Shown here: piece by piece, positions 17,645 through 26,055 of the stretch | Layout of the letters: each line of letters starts with the position of its first letter | How positions within the stretch are numbered: the stretch's first letter is position 1 | NCBI RefSeq assembly: GCF_900590755.1 | Contig: NZ_UUOC01000025.1 | Span: forward strand, 248,001 to 312,000 | Length of the DNA: 64,000 bases | Origin: Pseudomonas viridiflava | GTDB taxonomy: Bacteria; Pseudomonadota; Gammaproteobacteria; Pseudomonadales; Pseudomonadaceae | Direction: 5' to 3' | Program-made: the position numbers and the translations under genes | The notes under the pieces: generated by a model | Database searches by the model: none | What the model was told of the DNA's origin: nothing | The model's input: the letters and a program-made list of their open reading frames with translations, nothing else

Positions 17645-17905
17645 TTACTCGCCAGAGACTAACGCCAACCACTCATATTCCAGCCAATCGGCCAGGCCAA
17701 GCCAGTTTTGTCCTTGCTGGCAGGCGAGCATTTCCCCCAGCACGGCTGCCAGGCTCGCCTGCTGCTCCGCAGAACGCTTGGCGAGAAACGGCATCGCGAT
17801 GTCAAACAGGTCGACCATGACCGTGACGCCTTCCACATCCCGGCCGAGACGAAACAGGGCGGCACATTCATGGACCTGGGCGGTGAAGCTGGCAAGGGTC
17901 GTCAT
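17645..17905 (-). CDS. Hypothetical 86-residue helical protein coupled to maf
   Basis: Not recognised by sequence. It is a small, probably all-helical soluble protein (MTTLASFTAQVHECAALFRLG..., AEQQASLAAVLGEMLACQQGQNWLGLADWLEYEW) without signal peptide or transmembrane segment. The ATG overlaps the stop of the Maf-type transferase by 4 bases (ATGA), so the two are translationally coupled. An accessory, adaptor or chaperone role for the transferase is inferred from coupling only. Confidence 0.75.
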   Translation of the reverse strand: MTTLASFTAQVHECAALFRLGRDVEGVTVMVDLFDIAMPFLAKRSAEQQASLAAVLGEMLACQQGQNWLGLADWLEYEWLALVSGE

Positions 17906-19197
17906 TCTGGCGTCCAGGTCGGGTCGTAGCTGGCGCCAGCGATTTGCGCGCCATCTCGGCTGGTGTTGAAGAAGCTGACTTCAGGATGCCGTGCGATATA
18001 GCGCTCCAACTCAGTCAGATAACTGCGGAAATTCAGTTGCGTGCTGACCCGCTGTCCACGTCCGTCCTGCACCCAGTGACGGGCATGAGTGACTGCCGGG
18101 CCAAGGTCGCCATCCTTCCAGCCGGTATGGGTCTTGTTTCCAGGGAATGCGAAGTCGGCACCGAACAGCAGTACTCTGCTCGCTCCCAATTTCACGGCTA
18201 GATCCACCGCCGGATGAATCACGCTGCCGCCAGCATACAGCTCCCCCCGGATGATCGTCTGGCGCACTTGCTGGTAGAGCGGGCTCTGGGAGTACGCCAC
18301 GTAACGCGGCCCCTGCCACTGGCGCAACAAGTCGGCATCGAGCCTGGGGAAATAGATCAGTCTGGTTTGAGCCGAATCATTGCCTGGCAGGTGCTTGGCA
18401 GTAATGCGGTGGTCGATGCTTACCACCATGTCCGTGACGATGCCCTGCTCGCGCAGAGGACGATAGGCGGTATCGACGCAGATGAATAACGGTGGTTGCG
18501 CAGCTCTGCGTGCAGCCAGCAATGCAGGCAAATGCTGCTGCAGGCTTGGCCCGGTGGCGATGACAAAAATGGTTCGGCCCGACTCGCTGCCGAACAGGCT
18601 GGCAACATCGTTATCGCTACGCAGCAACTCAAGCCCCTGATCCAGCTGTTGCTGGTTTTCCAGGGCTTGCACGTCGAAATCACGATTGGTGAACGTCAGG
18701 TGGATTTCGCTGACCAGCCGATCGCGTATCTTTGCGTTGAAGTCATCAGCCAGCACAAGCTCAGCGGGCAAGGCAAAGAACGGCAGGGAGATTTCAGCGA
18801 GCTCACCCGCATAGGTCAGCTCCACCCGCGGGTCGATCAACCAGTCGTCCTGCTCAAGCAATTGCAGCACCAGCGCAAAAATGGCGCCGTTGAGGATATG
18901 CACGCAGAGCCGTTGCAAGCCCGGCTGAGCCAGCAAAACCCGCTGCAAATCCCCCAACCCCGTGCCATACACGTGCACCACCGGGCTATGGGTGGGCAGG
19001 CTGGTGACCTGAAGCTGCGCTTCCTTGACCCGGTCATGACGGCTGGTCAGCTGGATGCCGGCAATACTCAGCGTCGAGCCTTGCCCCTGAACAAGCTGCG
19101 CATCCAGCGCATCAGTATTTTCAGCCCGTAGCCGTTCGCTGACGGCGGGCCAGCGCTGCTGCACGACAGCGATACTGCGCTGAAAGATCTCGCTCAT
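17902..19197 (-). CDS. Maf-type motility-associated glycosyltransferase (DUF115/MAF_flag10 family)
   Basis: 431 residues. The core domain begins around residue 208 (TIFVIATGPSLQQHLP) and contains ICVDTAYRPL, VSIDHR and GASRVLLFGADFAFPGNKTHTGW, all typical of the family; the GADxAF-type motif is part of the sialyltransferase-like fold. Maf proteins transfer nonulosonic acids such as pseudaminic acid from CMP to flagellin Ser/Thr in the cytoplasm. The complete pse pathway nearby and two flagellin genes next door support that role here. It is followed by the coupled 86-residue gene; a terminator upstream isolates it from the ketoacyl synthase gene. Confidence 0.88.
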   Translation of the reverse strand: MSEIFQRSIAVVQQRWPAVSERLRAENTDALDAQLVQGQGSTLSIAGIQLTSRHDRVKEAQLQVTSLPTHSPVVHVYGTGLGDLQRVLLAQPGLQRLCVHILNGAIFALVLQLLEQDDWLIDPRVELTYAGELAEISLPFFALPAELVLADDFNAKIRDRLVSEIHLTFTNRDFDVQALENQQQLDQGLELLRSDNDVASLFGSESGRTIFVIATGPSLQQHLPALLAARRAAQPPLFICVDTAYRPLREQGIVTDMVVSIDHRITAKHLPGNDSAQTRLIYFPRLDADLLRQWQGPRYVAYSQSPLYQQVRQTIIRGELYAGGSVIHPAVDLAVKLGASRVLLFGADFAFPGNKTHTGWKDGDLGPAVTHARHWVQDGRGQRVSTQLNFRSYLTELERYIARHPEVSFFNTSRDGAQIAGASYDPTWTPE

Positions 19198-19215
19198 AAC
19201 GGATACCGGCTGACG

Positions 19216-19243
19216 AAAACGGCGACCCTTGGGTCGCCGTTTT
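19216..19243 (-). terminator. Intrinsic terminator after the ketoacyl-ACP synthase gene
   Basis: AAAACGGCGACC and GGTCGCCGTTTT form a 12-bp stem with a CTTG loop, 15 bases after the stop of the minus-strand ketoacyl synthase. T residues end the stem. maf therefore probably needs its own promoter or depends on read-through. Confidence 0.8.
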
Positions 19244-19257
19244 GAGGTGGAATCAAT

Positions 19258-20187
19258 TCACGGACGATAAATGATTGCCGAGCCCCAGGACAAGCCTACA
19301 CCGAAACCACTCAAGGCCACGCGCTTCCATTTCGCGTCCATCACATGCTTCTCCATCAGCAACGGAATGCTGGATGACACGGTGTTGCCGGTCTCCAGCA
19401 TATCTTTGAGGAATTTTTCCGGCTCGCCTTCAAAGCGTCGCGCCACGGCGTCAACAATGGCCGCGCTGCCCTGATGGATGCAGAAGGCATCAATATCGGT
19501 GGATTGCAGACCCGACTCGTCCAGCAGCTCATGCAAATGCGCCGGGACTTTCAGCAAGGCGAAATTGAAGACCTGACGACCGTTCATGAAGAACACGCCA
19601 TTGCTGACCTTCAAGTGCGGCGCGCCGGAACCGTCGGTGCCGAACTTGGCCTTGCCCAACTGCCAGGGAGCGTCTTCACCCATCCAGGTGGCGGTGGCCG
19701 CATCACCGAACAGCATGGTGGTGTTGCGATCTTCAGGGTCGACGATCTTGGAGTACGGATCGGCGGTAACCAGCAGGCCGTTTTTCAGCCCGGTGGCTTC
19801 CATAAAGCCCTTGAGTGCGTAGATCCCGTAGACATAACCCGAGCAGCCCAGGGATATATCGAACGCTGCGACGTGGGTCGGCAGGCCGAGTTTGTCCTGA
19901 ACGATGGCAGCTGTGTGGGGCAGCCCTTCTTCATCGCCGTTCTGGGTGACGACGATCAGCGCATCGATGGACTCGCGCTTGAGGGTCGGGTTGTTGGCGA
20001 AAAGGGCATTGACTGCCTCGACGCACAGATCGGAGGTTTCCTGGGCGTCGTCTTTACGCGGCAGGAAAGCGGAGCCGATCTTGCCAAGGATGAATTCGTC
20101 ATCCTTGCCGAATTTAGCGCCCTGAGCGTAGTTGTCCACGCCGGCCGAGGGCACATAACTCGCTATGCTTTTTATGCCAATCATCAT
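19258..20187 (-). CDS. 3-oxoacyl-ACP synthase III family protein
   Basis: 309 residues with the thiolase-fold catalytic triad: C115 (FDISLGCSGYVYG), H238 (CIHQGS) and N268 (TGNTVSSS). The His motif is HQGS rather than the HQAN of housekeeping FabH, and the chain is shorter, so this is a specialised condensing enzyme. Comparable genes sit in flagellin-glycosylation islands of P. syringae, where they are thought to make the acyl group attached to the flagellin sugar. Same role inferred here. Terminator downstream; a long repeat-filled gap upstream. Confidence 0.88.
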   Translation of the reverse strand: MMIGIKSIASYVPSAGVDNYAQGAKFGKDDEFILGKIGSAFLPRKDDAQETSDLCVEAVNALFANNPTLKRESIDALIVVTQNGDEEGLPHTAAIVQDKLGLPTHVAAFDISLGCSGYVYGIYALKGFMEATGLKNGLLVTADPYSKIVDPEDRNTTMLFGDAATATWMGEDAPWQLGKAKFGTDGSGAPHLKVSNGVFFMNGRQVFNFALLKVPAHLHELLDESGLQSTDIDAFCIHQGSAAIVDAVARRFEGEPEKFLKDMLETGNTVSSSIPLLMEKHVMDAKWKRVALSGFGVGLSWGSAIIYRP

Positions 20188-20648
20188 GGCTTCCCAGTAA
20201 TAAATAGCTGAACATCACCGCTCTCACGAGGGGCGGCGCGTTTAAATCAAAAGGCTGATAGCCCGTATAAAAAGGGCTGCGGGGCGTTTCAACCTGTCTC
20301 GGATGGCCGTAAAACCTGCCATCCACCGAGACCGCCCGCGAGCACGATACAGTGAAGATGCCCGTTGTGACTCATAGGTCACTAACTTTTATACCCTTTT
20401 AGCGGCGAGCATGACACTCCTGGCGTTTGGGACGAGGGGTGAAATTGTTGAAATGGGCGCATGGGGCCGAGGGTGGGAGGTTGTGGGTTTAGTGTTGCTA
20501 CAGCGGTTTGCGTGCATATCCGTTGCTGCGGTAACGGCTGATTATGGTTGCGCCCTTACGGCGCCTCACTTTTGAAAAGCCCAAAAGTAAGCAAAAGGCT
20601 CTTGCCCCACCACTCGGTCCCTCGCCTAGGCTCGGCATGCCCGTAATC

Positions 20649-20742
20649 CGACATTGATTCGGCGGGCCGCCGCGAAGGGCCATCCCTGGCCCAGCGCGGC
20701 TAAACCGGCATCCCTGCCGGTTTGCCCGCCGAATCAATGTCG
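20649..20742. repeat. Nested palindromic repeat element
   Basis: Outer 19-base arms (20649-20667 and 20724-20742; CGACATTGATTCGGCGGGC and its exact complement) enclose two inner hairpins, one around GGGCCATCCCTGGCCC and one around CCGGCATCCCTGCCGG. The whole would fold as a three-way structure. I believe similar sequences are dispersed in P. fluorescens-group genomes, but that is from memory. Confidence 0.75.
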
Positions 20743-20856
20743 AATTCCGGCCAGCGTGGTTTGACGGGGCGCTTAAGATCAAAATCAAAAGCGTGGCAGC
20801 CTGACAGCCGGCCTGTTTAGGTGAACTTACCTCACGACATTTGTTGTCAGGGCCAT

Positions 20857-20981
20857 TCGCGAATGAATTCGCTCCCACAGGTTCGGTGATCTGTGGGAGC
20901 GAGGCTTGCCCGCGATAAGGACACCACTGATATCAGGCCTATCGCGTCCAGCCTTATCGCGAGCATGCTCGGCTCCTGTAG
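20857..20981. repeat. REP cluster
   Basis: GCTCCCACAG (20871-20880) and CTGTGGGAGC (20891-20900) form a palindrome that extends imperfectly into GAGGCTTGCCCGCG. A third related copy (TTATCGCGAGCATGCTCGGCTC..., 20954-20981) follows. It sits just after the pseI stop and may protect the operon's 3' end. Confidence 0.75.
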
Positions 20982-20994
20982 AGCCGCCGCCCAA

Positions 20995-22047
20995 TCACTC
21001 AACCAGCCCCCACCCCAACGCCGTCCCCCGACTCAACGCACATCGAGCCTTGCGCCCGATAATGGCGTCGAAATGCTTCGGCGCCAGCCCGCGCCCGGGC
21101 CGTATCGCCCGCACGTTATCCTTACTGAAAACCTCACCTGGCAACATGTCCCGCACCACATACAGCGAACGCCGATACTGCAACGACTTCTGCTCGGCAG
21201 CGGTGACGCCATATTGCACCTGCCCCAACGACTGCCAGGCCCGTTCGGTCTCGACCACCAGACTGGCCAGTTCAACAGGCTCCAGAGAAAAACTCGCATC
21301 AACCCCGCCATCCGCCCGGTTCAGGGTGAAATGCTTTTCGATGACCGTCGCACCCAGGGCCACCGCCGCCACCGACACGCCCACGCCCATGGTGTGGTCG
21401 GACAAACCCACCTGGCAGCCAAACAGCTCGCGCAGATGCGCGATGGTGCGGATGTGGCTATTGAGTGGGCTCGCCGGATAGGTGCTGGTGCACTTGAGCA
21501 ACACCAGATCGGTACAGCCCGCCTCCCTTGCGGCGCGTACGCTTTCATCCAGCTCGGCGACGCTGGCCATGCCGGTGGAGATGATCATCGGCTTGCCGGT
21601 GGCCGCCACCCGACGGATCAGCGGCAGGTCGGTGTTTTCAAAACTGGCGATCTTGTACGCCGGCACGTCCAGGCTTTCGAGGAAATCCACGGCGGTTTCA
21701 TCGAAAGGTGTGGAGAACGCCAGCATACCCAAGGCCTTGGCCCGCTCGAAGATCGGCGCGTGCCATTCCCAGGGCGTATGGGCCTTCTCATACAAGGCGT
21801 AGAGCGAGGTGCCGCTCCAGAGACTGTCAGGATCCTTGATGAAAAACTCACCTTCGGCGATGTCCAGGGTCATGGTGTCGGCGGTGTAGGTTTGCAGCTT
21901 CAAAGCATGCGCACCCGCCTTGGCGGCTGCGTCGACAATCAGCAGCGCCTGTTCCAGGGACTGATTGTGGTTGCCGCTCATTTCCGCGATGACGAATGGA
22001 GGCGCATCGGCGCCAATGAGCCGTGACCCGATCTTGAAACTAGTCAT
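20995..22047 (-). CDS. pseI: Pseudaminic acid synthase PseI
   Basis: 350 residues from MTSFKIGSRLIGADAPPFVIAEMSGNHNQ, the NeuB/PseI start. The NeuB barrel (KLQTYTADTMTLD, FSTPFDETAVDFLESLDVPAYKIASFEN, ISTGMAS, VGLSDHTMG) is followed by a SAF domain (about 296-350). It condenses 6-deoxy-AltdiNAc with phosphoenolpyruvate to pseudaminic acid. The ATG overlaps the pseGH stop by 8 bases; a longer frame to 22095 would overlap further and is unlikely. Last gene of the pse operon. Confidence 0.95.
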   Translation of the reverse strand: MTSFKIGSRLIGADAPPFVIAEMSGNHNQSLEQALLIVDAAAKAGAHALKLQTYTADTMTLDIAEGEFFIKDPDSLWSGTSLYALYEKAHTPWEWHAPIFERAKALGMLAFSTPFDETAVDFLESLDVPAYKIASFENTDLPLIRRVAATGKPMIISTGMASVAELDESVRAAREAGCTDLVLLKCTSTYPASPLNSHIRTIAHLRELFGCQVGLSDHTMGVGVSVAAVALGATVIEKHFTLNRADGGVDASFSLEPVELASLVVETERAWQSLGQVQYGVTAAEQKSLQYRRSLYVVRDMLPGEVFSKDNVRAIRPGRGLAPKHFDAIIGRKARCALSRGTALGWGLVE

Positions 22048-23524
22048 TGCTGAGCACTCGCTGAAAATGGCAATCGGCCTGGACGTAACCGGCACTGCGA
22101 AATAGAGACAATGAGCTGAGATTGCCAGGCATAACCTGCGCTTCGATCAACCGGGTTAACGGCCAATGCTGACGCAGGTAAACCTCGCCCTGCTGCAGCA
22201 ACGCCCTGCCCCAGCCGAATCCGCCGCGTCCCTGAAACAGGTAGATAGAGACTTCAACCCGCTCGCCGGTCCGGTCATAACGCAATACGCCCACCGGTCC
22301 GTCAGCGGCTTCGCCGATCAACAACAGCCTTTCAGGGTTGATCAGGCTTTGGGAAAACCACCGATCATGGCTTTCCAGATCAATCGGTGCGTCGTTGAAA
22401 GACCAGCGCCGAACGCCTTCAGCATTGCGGCCCTTGAACAACAGCGGGCTGTCATCAACGGTCGCCGCTTGCAGCTTCAAAAACCTGCTGGCCAACGCCA
22501 CGCACACTCGCTGGACACCCAATCCGTCAACCAATTGCCGGGAGCGCATGGCGAGGCTGTGGTGCAGGCCTGGATTGTCGATCAACACGCCAATGGCTTG
22601 TTGCAGCTGCTGGCAGGTTGTTTCCGTCAGCGCGCCGAGGTAAAGGTGGGCGCCCGCCTCTGCCAACAGCTCGGCATTACGCTGCTGATTGGCGGCCACG
22701 GCGATGCAGAGGGTCGGAAGACCCAATGCAGCCCTCTCCCAGGTCGTACCGCCACCCGCGCCGATAAACAGATCAGCCTCGGCCATCATCTGCGCAAACT
22801 CCGTCACATGGCTGTGTAGCCGCCAGTTCGGATGCTCTTCTACCAAGGTTTGCATGGCCTGCCAGGCAGGGTTGTCAGTGCCGGCGACGAAGTCCACGCT
22901 CAGCTGCGGGTACTCCAGCAATGCCTTCATGGATCCATGGGTTTGAGCGGACGGGTCAAAGCCACCGAAATTGACCACGACTCGTTTGACCTCGCCACGC
23001 ACTTTCTGCGGCAGCACTTGAAAAGCCTCGCGCAACAGTGCAAAACGCGGCCCCAGCAACGTCTCGCAATGCTCGTCGATCCACGGCGCGTAGACGTCGG
23101 GTCTCGCCGAATAATTCTGGTCCAGCAACAGATCCACGGCATGAAAGCGGTTTGCCAGGTCATCAATGGCCATGATCCTGGAAGCAAACGCTCTCGCCGC
23201 TTGCTCCCACTCGCTCGCCAGCCCGTAGTGATCGACGATCAACCAGTCAAAACGCGGCTCGCCAGCCAGCGCCTGCTGCACGGCGTCGATATCCGACTGC
23301 CATGGCAAAGGGGCTTCAATATCTTCAACAGCTGCGTCGTACTCCAGGCCAAATGCCTTGAAGCCCTGTTGCTGCAAACGGTCGAGCAAGTGCCCGGGCA
23401 ATACGCGGCAGACAAACACCACTTCATGCCCCAGCTTGCGTAGCGCTTCGCCCAGTGTCATGCAGCGGGCGATATGGCCGCTGCCGATCGAGCGTGATGC
23501 ATCGGCGCGAATCAATACTCTCAT
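22040..23524 (-). CDS. pseG: Fused UDP-sugar hydrolase PseG and N-acetyltransferase PseH
   Basis: 494 residues in one frame. Residues 1-about 345 are PseG: the GSGHIARC motif carries H17, the known catalytic histidine, and there is a GT28-like C-lobe (ADLFIGAGGGTTWERAALGLP). Residues about 361-494 are a GNAT acetyltransferase of PseH type (VEVSIYLFQGRGGFGWGRALL acetyl-CoA loop; NLSSLSLFRSAGY). PseH acetylates the 4-amino group of the UDP-altrose intermediate and PseG then removes UDP, so the fusion joins consecutive steps. No separate pseH was found. Both ends overlap neighbours (pseF 4 bases, pseI 8 bases). Confidence 0.93.
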   Translation of the reverse strand: MRVLIRADASRSIGSGHIARCMTLGEALRKLGHEVVFVCRVLPGHLLDRLQQQGFKAFGLEYDAAVEDIEAPLPWQSDIDAVQQALAGEPRFDWLIVDHYGLASEWEQAARAFASRIMAIDDLANRFHAVDLLLDQNYSARPDVYAPWIDEHCETLLGPRFALLREAFQVLPQKVRGEVKRVVVNFGGFDPSAQTHGSMKALLEYPQLSVDFVAGTDNPAWQAMQTLVEEHPNWRLHSHVTEFAQMMAEADLFIGAGGGTTWERAALGLPTLCIAVAANQQRNAELLAEAGAHLYLGALTETTCQQLQQAIGVLIDNPGLHHSLAMRSRQLVDGLGVQRVCVALASRFLKLQAATVDDSPLLFKGRNAEGVRRWSFNDAPIDLESHDRWFSQSLINPERLLLIGEAADGPVGVLRYDRTGERVEVSIYLFQGRGGFGWGRALLQQGEVYLRQHWPLTRLIEAQVMPGNLSSLSLFRSAGYVQADCHFQRVLSND

Positions 23525-24231
23525 GACTGCAACTCACCACCGGCCTTGAGCGCGGCATACATGTATTCGGCTCGCCGCCAGTCCTGTTCCGTGTCGATGT
23601 CCTGAACCAGGTAGCGAGGCAGGATCACTGGCAGACTCGATGGCGAAAACAGCACGTCATCGCGTAGCCAGGCTTCGCTGCGGCCCCAGTAAAACTGCCC
23701 GGCATCCTGATAGGCCACGGGCAGATCCTGGGAACGAGTGTTGCGGTATTCGGGGTGCATGGCTTGCAGCGCGCCATTGTCATTAATCAGTAAAGCGCGC
23801 TGCACCGGGAAACCGAAGTCACACACCGAGAACGCATAGGATTTTTCCGGAGCCGCCTGCAACATCTGCAACCCTTGTTGCAGATAGCGGGCTTGCAGCA
23901 GCGGCGCGGTGGCATAGATGCAACAGGCGTAATCGAAACTCAGCCCTTGATCCAGCAAGGCCCCGACCGCGTGCTTGATCACCGCCGCCGTGCCTGTGAA
24001 AGCGTCCGCCAGCTCGGCAGGCCTGATGAACGGCACCTGGGCGCCATGGGCTCGGGCAACTTCGGCAATCTCGGTGTCATCAGTGCTGACAATCACCTGC
24101 GCAAAGCAGCCACTGGCCAGGGCTGTACGAATCGACCAGACGATCATCGGCTCGCCGTTGAACAGCTTCAGGTTTTTTCGCGGGATCCGTTGGCTACCGC
24201 CACGGGCCGGAATGATTGCGATGGCGTTCAC
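23521..24231 (-). CDS. pseF: Pseudaminic acid cytidylyltransferase PseF
   Basis: 236 residues. The N-terminus IAIIPARGGSQRIPRKNLK is the CMP-sugar synthetase signature, with PMIVWSIRTAL, VSTDDTEIAEVARAHGAQVPF and DTEQDW near the end. It activates pseudaminic acid with CTP for transfer. ATGA overlaps on both sides (with the methylase and with pseGH) show a tightly coupled operon. Confidence 0.95.
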   Translation of the reverse strand: MNAIAIIPARGGSQRIPRKNLKLFNGEPMIVWSIRTALASGCFAQVIVSTDDTEIAEVARAHGAQVPFIRPAELADAFTGTAAVIKHAVGALLDQGLSFDYACCIYATAPLLQARYLQQGLQMLQAAPEKSYAFSVCDFGFPVQRALLINDNGALQAMHPEYRNTRSQDLPVAYQDAGQFYWGRSEAWLRDDVLFSPSSLPVILPRYLVQDIDTEQDWRRAEYMYAALKAGGELQS

Positions 24232-24848
24232 GCACGTTTTTCCAGCAGGAACCAGGTGATGTCATCGCTGGGGAATTGCGGGTCCCGGTGATAGACGAAA
24301 CCGTAGTCCAGCAGCTGCAAATCGCTGTAGCGATCCAGCATCTCACCGGCAAAATCACGCTTGAACAACTTGCCGCTGTTGCCGCGGTAGGAAACTTCTA
24401 CCGGCGACCGGTTGTAGTACTCGGCGATCAGGATGTAACGGTTGCTCAGGTCATACAGCTGGGCATAAGCCGTCGGCAGCAACTCCGGTGCCAGATGGAT
24501 CAATACCCCTTTGATCAGGGTCAGGTCGAAGGTTTGCTGCGGCGCATAATCGAACAATGAGCCCTTCCAGACCTGGGCAATTCCTCGCGCCTGAGCCTGG
24601 GCGTGGGCCTTGTCGTTGATTTCCACGCCCGTCAGCGCACAGGCGGGCAGCAGCTGATGCAGCGCCGCCAGGTTATTGCCTATGTTGGTGCCAAGTTCCA
24701 GCACACTATTGAGGCGCTGGGTGCGGGCCAGCGCTTTTGAGAACAGCGCCAGGTTGCCCGCAATCAACGCGTCGCCCTGGCAGCGCTCAACGTAGTCGTC
24801 GCCAAACTCGCCGCGCCAGAACTGTTCCTGCTCGGTCAATTCACGCAT
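24228..24848 (-). CDS. Pseudaminic acid biosynthesis-associated methylase
   Basis: 206 residues. A class I SAM-dependent methyltransferase fold: motif I VLELGTNIGNNLAAL, motif II-like ALTGVEINDKAHAQAQA, then LTLIKGVLIHLAPELL. The N-terminal TEQEQFWRGEFGDDYVER is characteristic of the methylase family found only with pse genes (TIGR03587). The substrate is unproven; methylation of the pseudaminic acid or its acyl group is the inference. It lies between pseC and pseF, overlapping pseF by 4 bases. Confidence 0.88.
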   Translation of the reverse strand: MRELTEQEQFWRGEFGDDYVERCQGDALIAGNLALFSKALARTQRLNSVLELGTNIGNNLAALHQLLPACALTGVEINDKAHAQAQARGIAQVWKGSLFDYAPQQTFDLTLIKGVLIHLAPELLPTAYAQLYDLSNRYILIAEYYNRSPVEVSYRGNSGKLFKRDFAGEMLDRYSDLQLLDYGFVYHRDPQFPSDDITWFLLEKRA

Positions 24849-24885
24849 GTCAGCTCTTTGCCATCCATTCAGTAATGGCCCGACG

Positions 24886-26055
24886 TTAACGGGCCAGGGG
24901 TTTGAGCAAACGCTGCAACTGCTCGATCACGTAATCCTGCTGCACATCGCTCATGGCCGGGAAGACCGGCAGGCTGATGGCTTGTGCGTAGTAACGTTCA
25001 GTCTCGGGAAAGTCCCCCGGCTTGAACCCCAGTTCGCGGTAATACGGCTGTAGATGCACCGGGATGTAATGCAGATTGACGCCAATCCCGGCCGCCCGCA
25101 AAGCCTCGAAAACCTCTCGATGGCTCAACTTGATCTGCTCGGTTTGCAGACGCACGACATAGAGATGCCAGGCCGATTGCGCCTCGGCCTGTAAGCCCGG
25201 CAAGGTCAAAGGTAACTCGGCAAGGGCTGCCTGATAGCGGTCGATCAGGGCACGTCGCCGAGCGATAAAGCCGTCCAGTTTGCCCAACTGCGACAACCCC
25301 AACGCGGCCTGGATATCCGTCATCCGATAATTGAAGCCCAATTCCACTTGCTGGTAATACCAGGGGCCGTGGCTGGGTTCGTCCATCTGCGCAGGATCGC
25401 GAGTCATGCCGTGGCTGCGCAGTCTGCGCAGGCGTTCAGCCAATTCAGGGCGATTGGTCAAGACCATGCCGCCCTCCCCGGTGGTGATGATTTTCACCGG
25501 GTGAAAGCTGAACACCGTCATGTCGGCAAATTCACCGCACCCTACAGGGCGGCCCGCATAGCTGGCGCCCACCGCATGGGAGGCATCTTCGATCAGGGTG
25601 AAGGCGTAGCGCCGGGCCAATGCGGCAATAGCACGCATGTCGCAGCTTTGCCCGGAAAAGGCGACTGCTACCACCACCTTGGGCAACAGACCGGCAAGCT
25701 CGGCGCTTTCCAGCTTGCTTGCCAAGGCGCGAGCATCGAGATTCCAGGTCAGCGGGTCGATGTCGACAAAATCCACATCGGCGCCGCAATAACGCCCGCA
25801 GTTCGCCGACGCCAAAAAGGTATTGGGCGTGGTCCACAGCCGATCACCGGGCCCCAGATCCGCCGCCAGACAGGCGATGTGCAGCGCCGCCGTGGCATTG
25901 CACACCGCTACTGCAAACGCCGCCTCGCAGCGTTCGGCCACGGCGACTTCGAAGCGTTCAAGGGTCGGCCCCTGGGTCAACCAGTCAGACTCAAGCACCT
26001 CGACCACCGCGTCGATGTCTGCCTGATCAAGGCTCTGGCGACCGTAAGGAATCAT
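24886..26055 (-). CDS. pseC: UDP-4-amino-4,6-dideoxy-AltNAc transaminase PseC
   Basis: 389 residues, DegT/DnrJ family. The PLP lysine is K188 (VFSFHPVKIITTGEGG), with EDASHAVGASY supplying the cofactor Asp. The second half (NYRMTDIQAALGLSQL) is typical. It aminates the 4-keto product of PseB using glutamate. Overlaps the pseB stop by 4 bases. Confidence 0.95.
   Translation of the reverse strand: MIPYGRQSLDQADIDAVVEVLESDWLTQGPTLERFEVAVAERCEAAFAVAVCNATAALHIACLAADLGPGDRLWTTPNTFLASANCGRYCGADVDFVDIDPLTWNLDARALASKLESAELAGLLPKVVVAVAFSGQSCDMRAIAALARRYAFTLIEDASHAVGASYAGRPVGCGEFADMTVFSFHPVKIITTGEGGMVLTNRPELAERLRRLRSHGMTRDPAQMDEPSHGPWYYQQVELGFNYRMTDIQAALGLSQLGKLDGFIARRRALIDRYQAALAELPLTLPGLQAEAQSAWHLYVVRLQTEQIKLSHREVFEALRAAGIGVNLHYIPVHLQPYYRELGFKPGDFPETERYYAQAISLPVFPAMSDVQQDYVIEQLQRLLKPLAR

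Larger units (their letters stand above)
20188..20994. other. 807-base intergenic region filled with inverted repeats
   Basis: No convincing gene. It separates the pse operon from the ketoacyl synthase gene. It contains a complex palindromic element (20649-20742) and three REP-like segments (20857-20981). An open frame at 20498-20878 on the minus strand runs through the palindromes and lacks protein-like composition. Confidence 0.75.

Noticed and set aside
20498..20878. 126-codon leftward frame in the pseI-ketoacyl synthase gap
   Set aside because: It is translated through the nested palindromic element; such frames recur with dispersed repeats and are not proteins.
20995..22026. Rightward frame of about 377 codons opposite pseI
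   Set aside because: pseI is fully supported on the minus strand with both NeuB and SAF domains.
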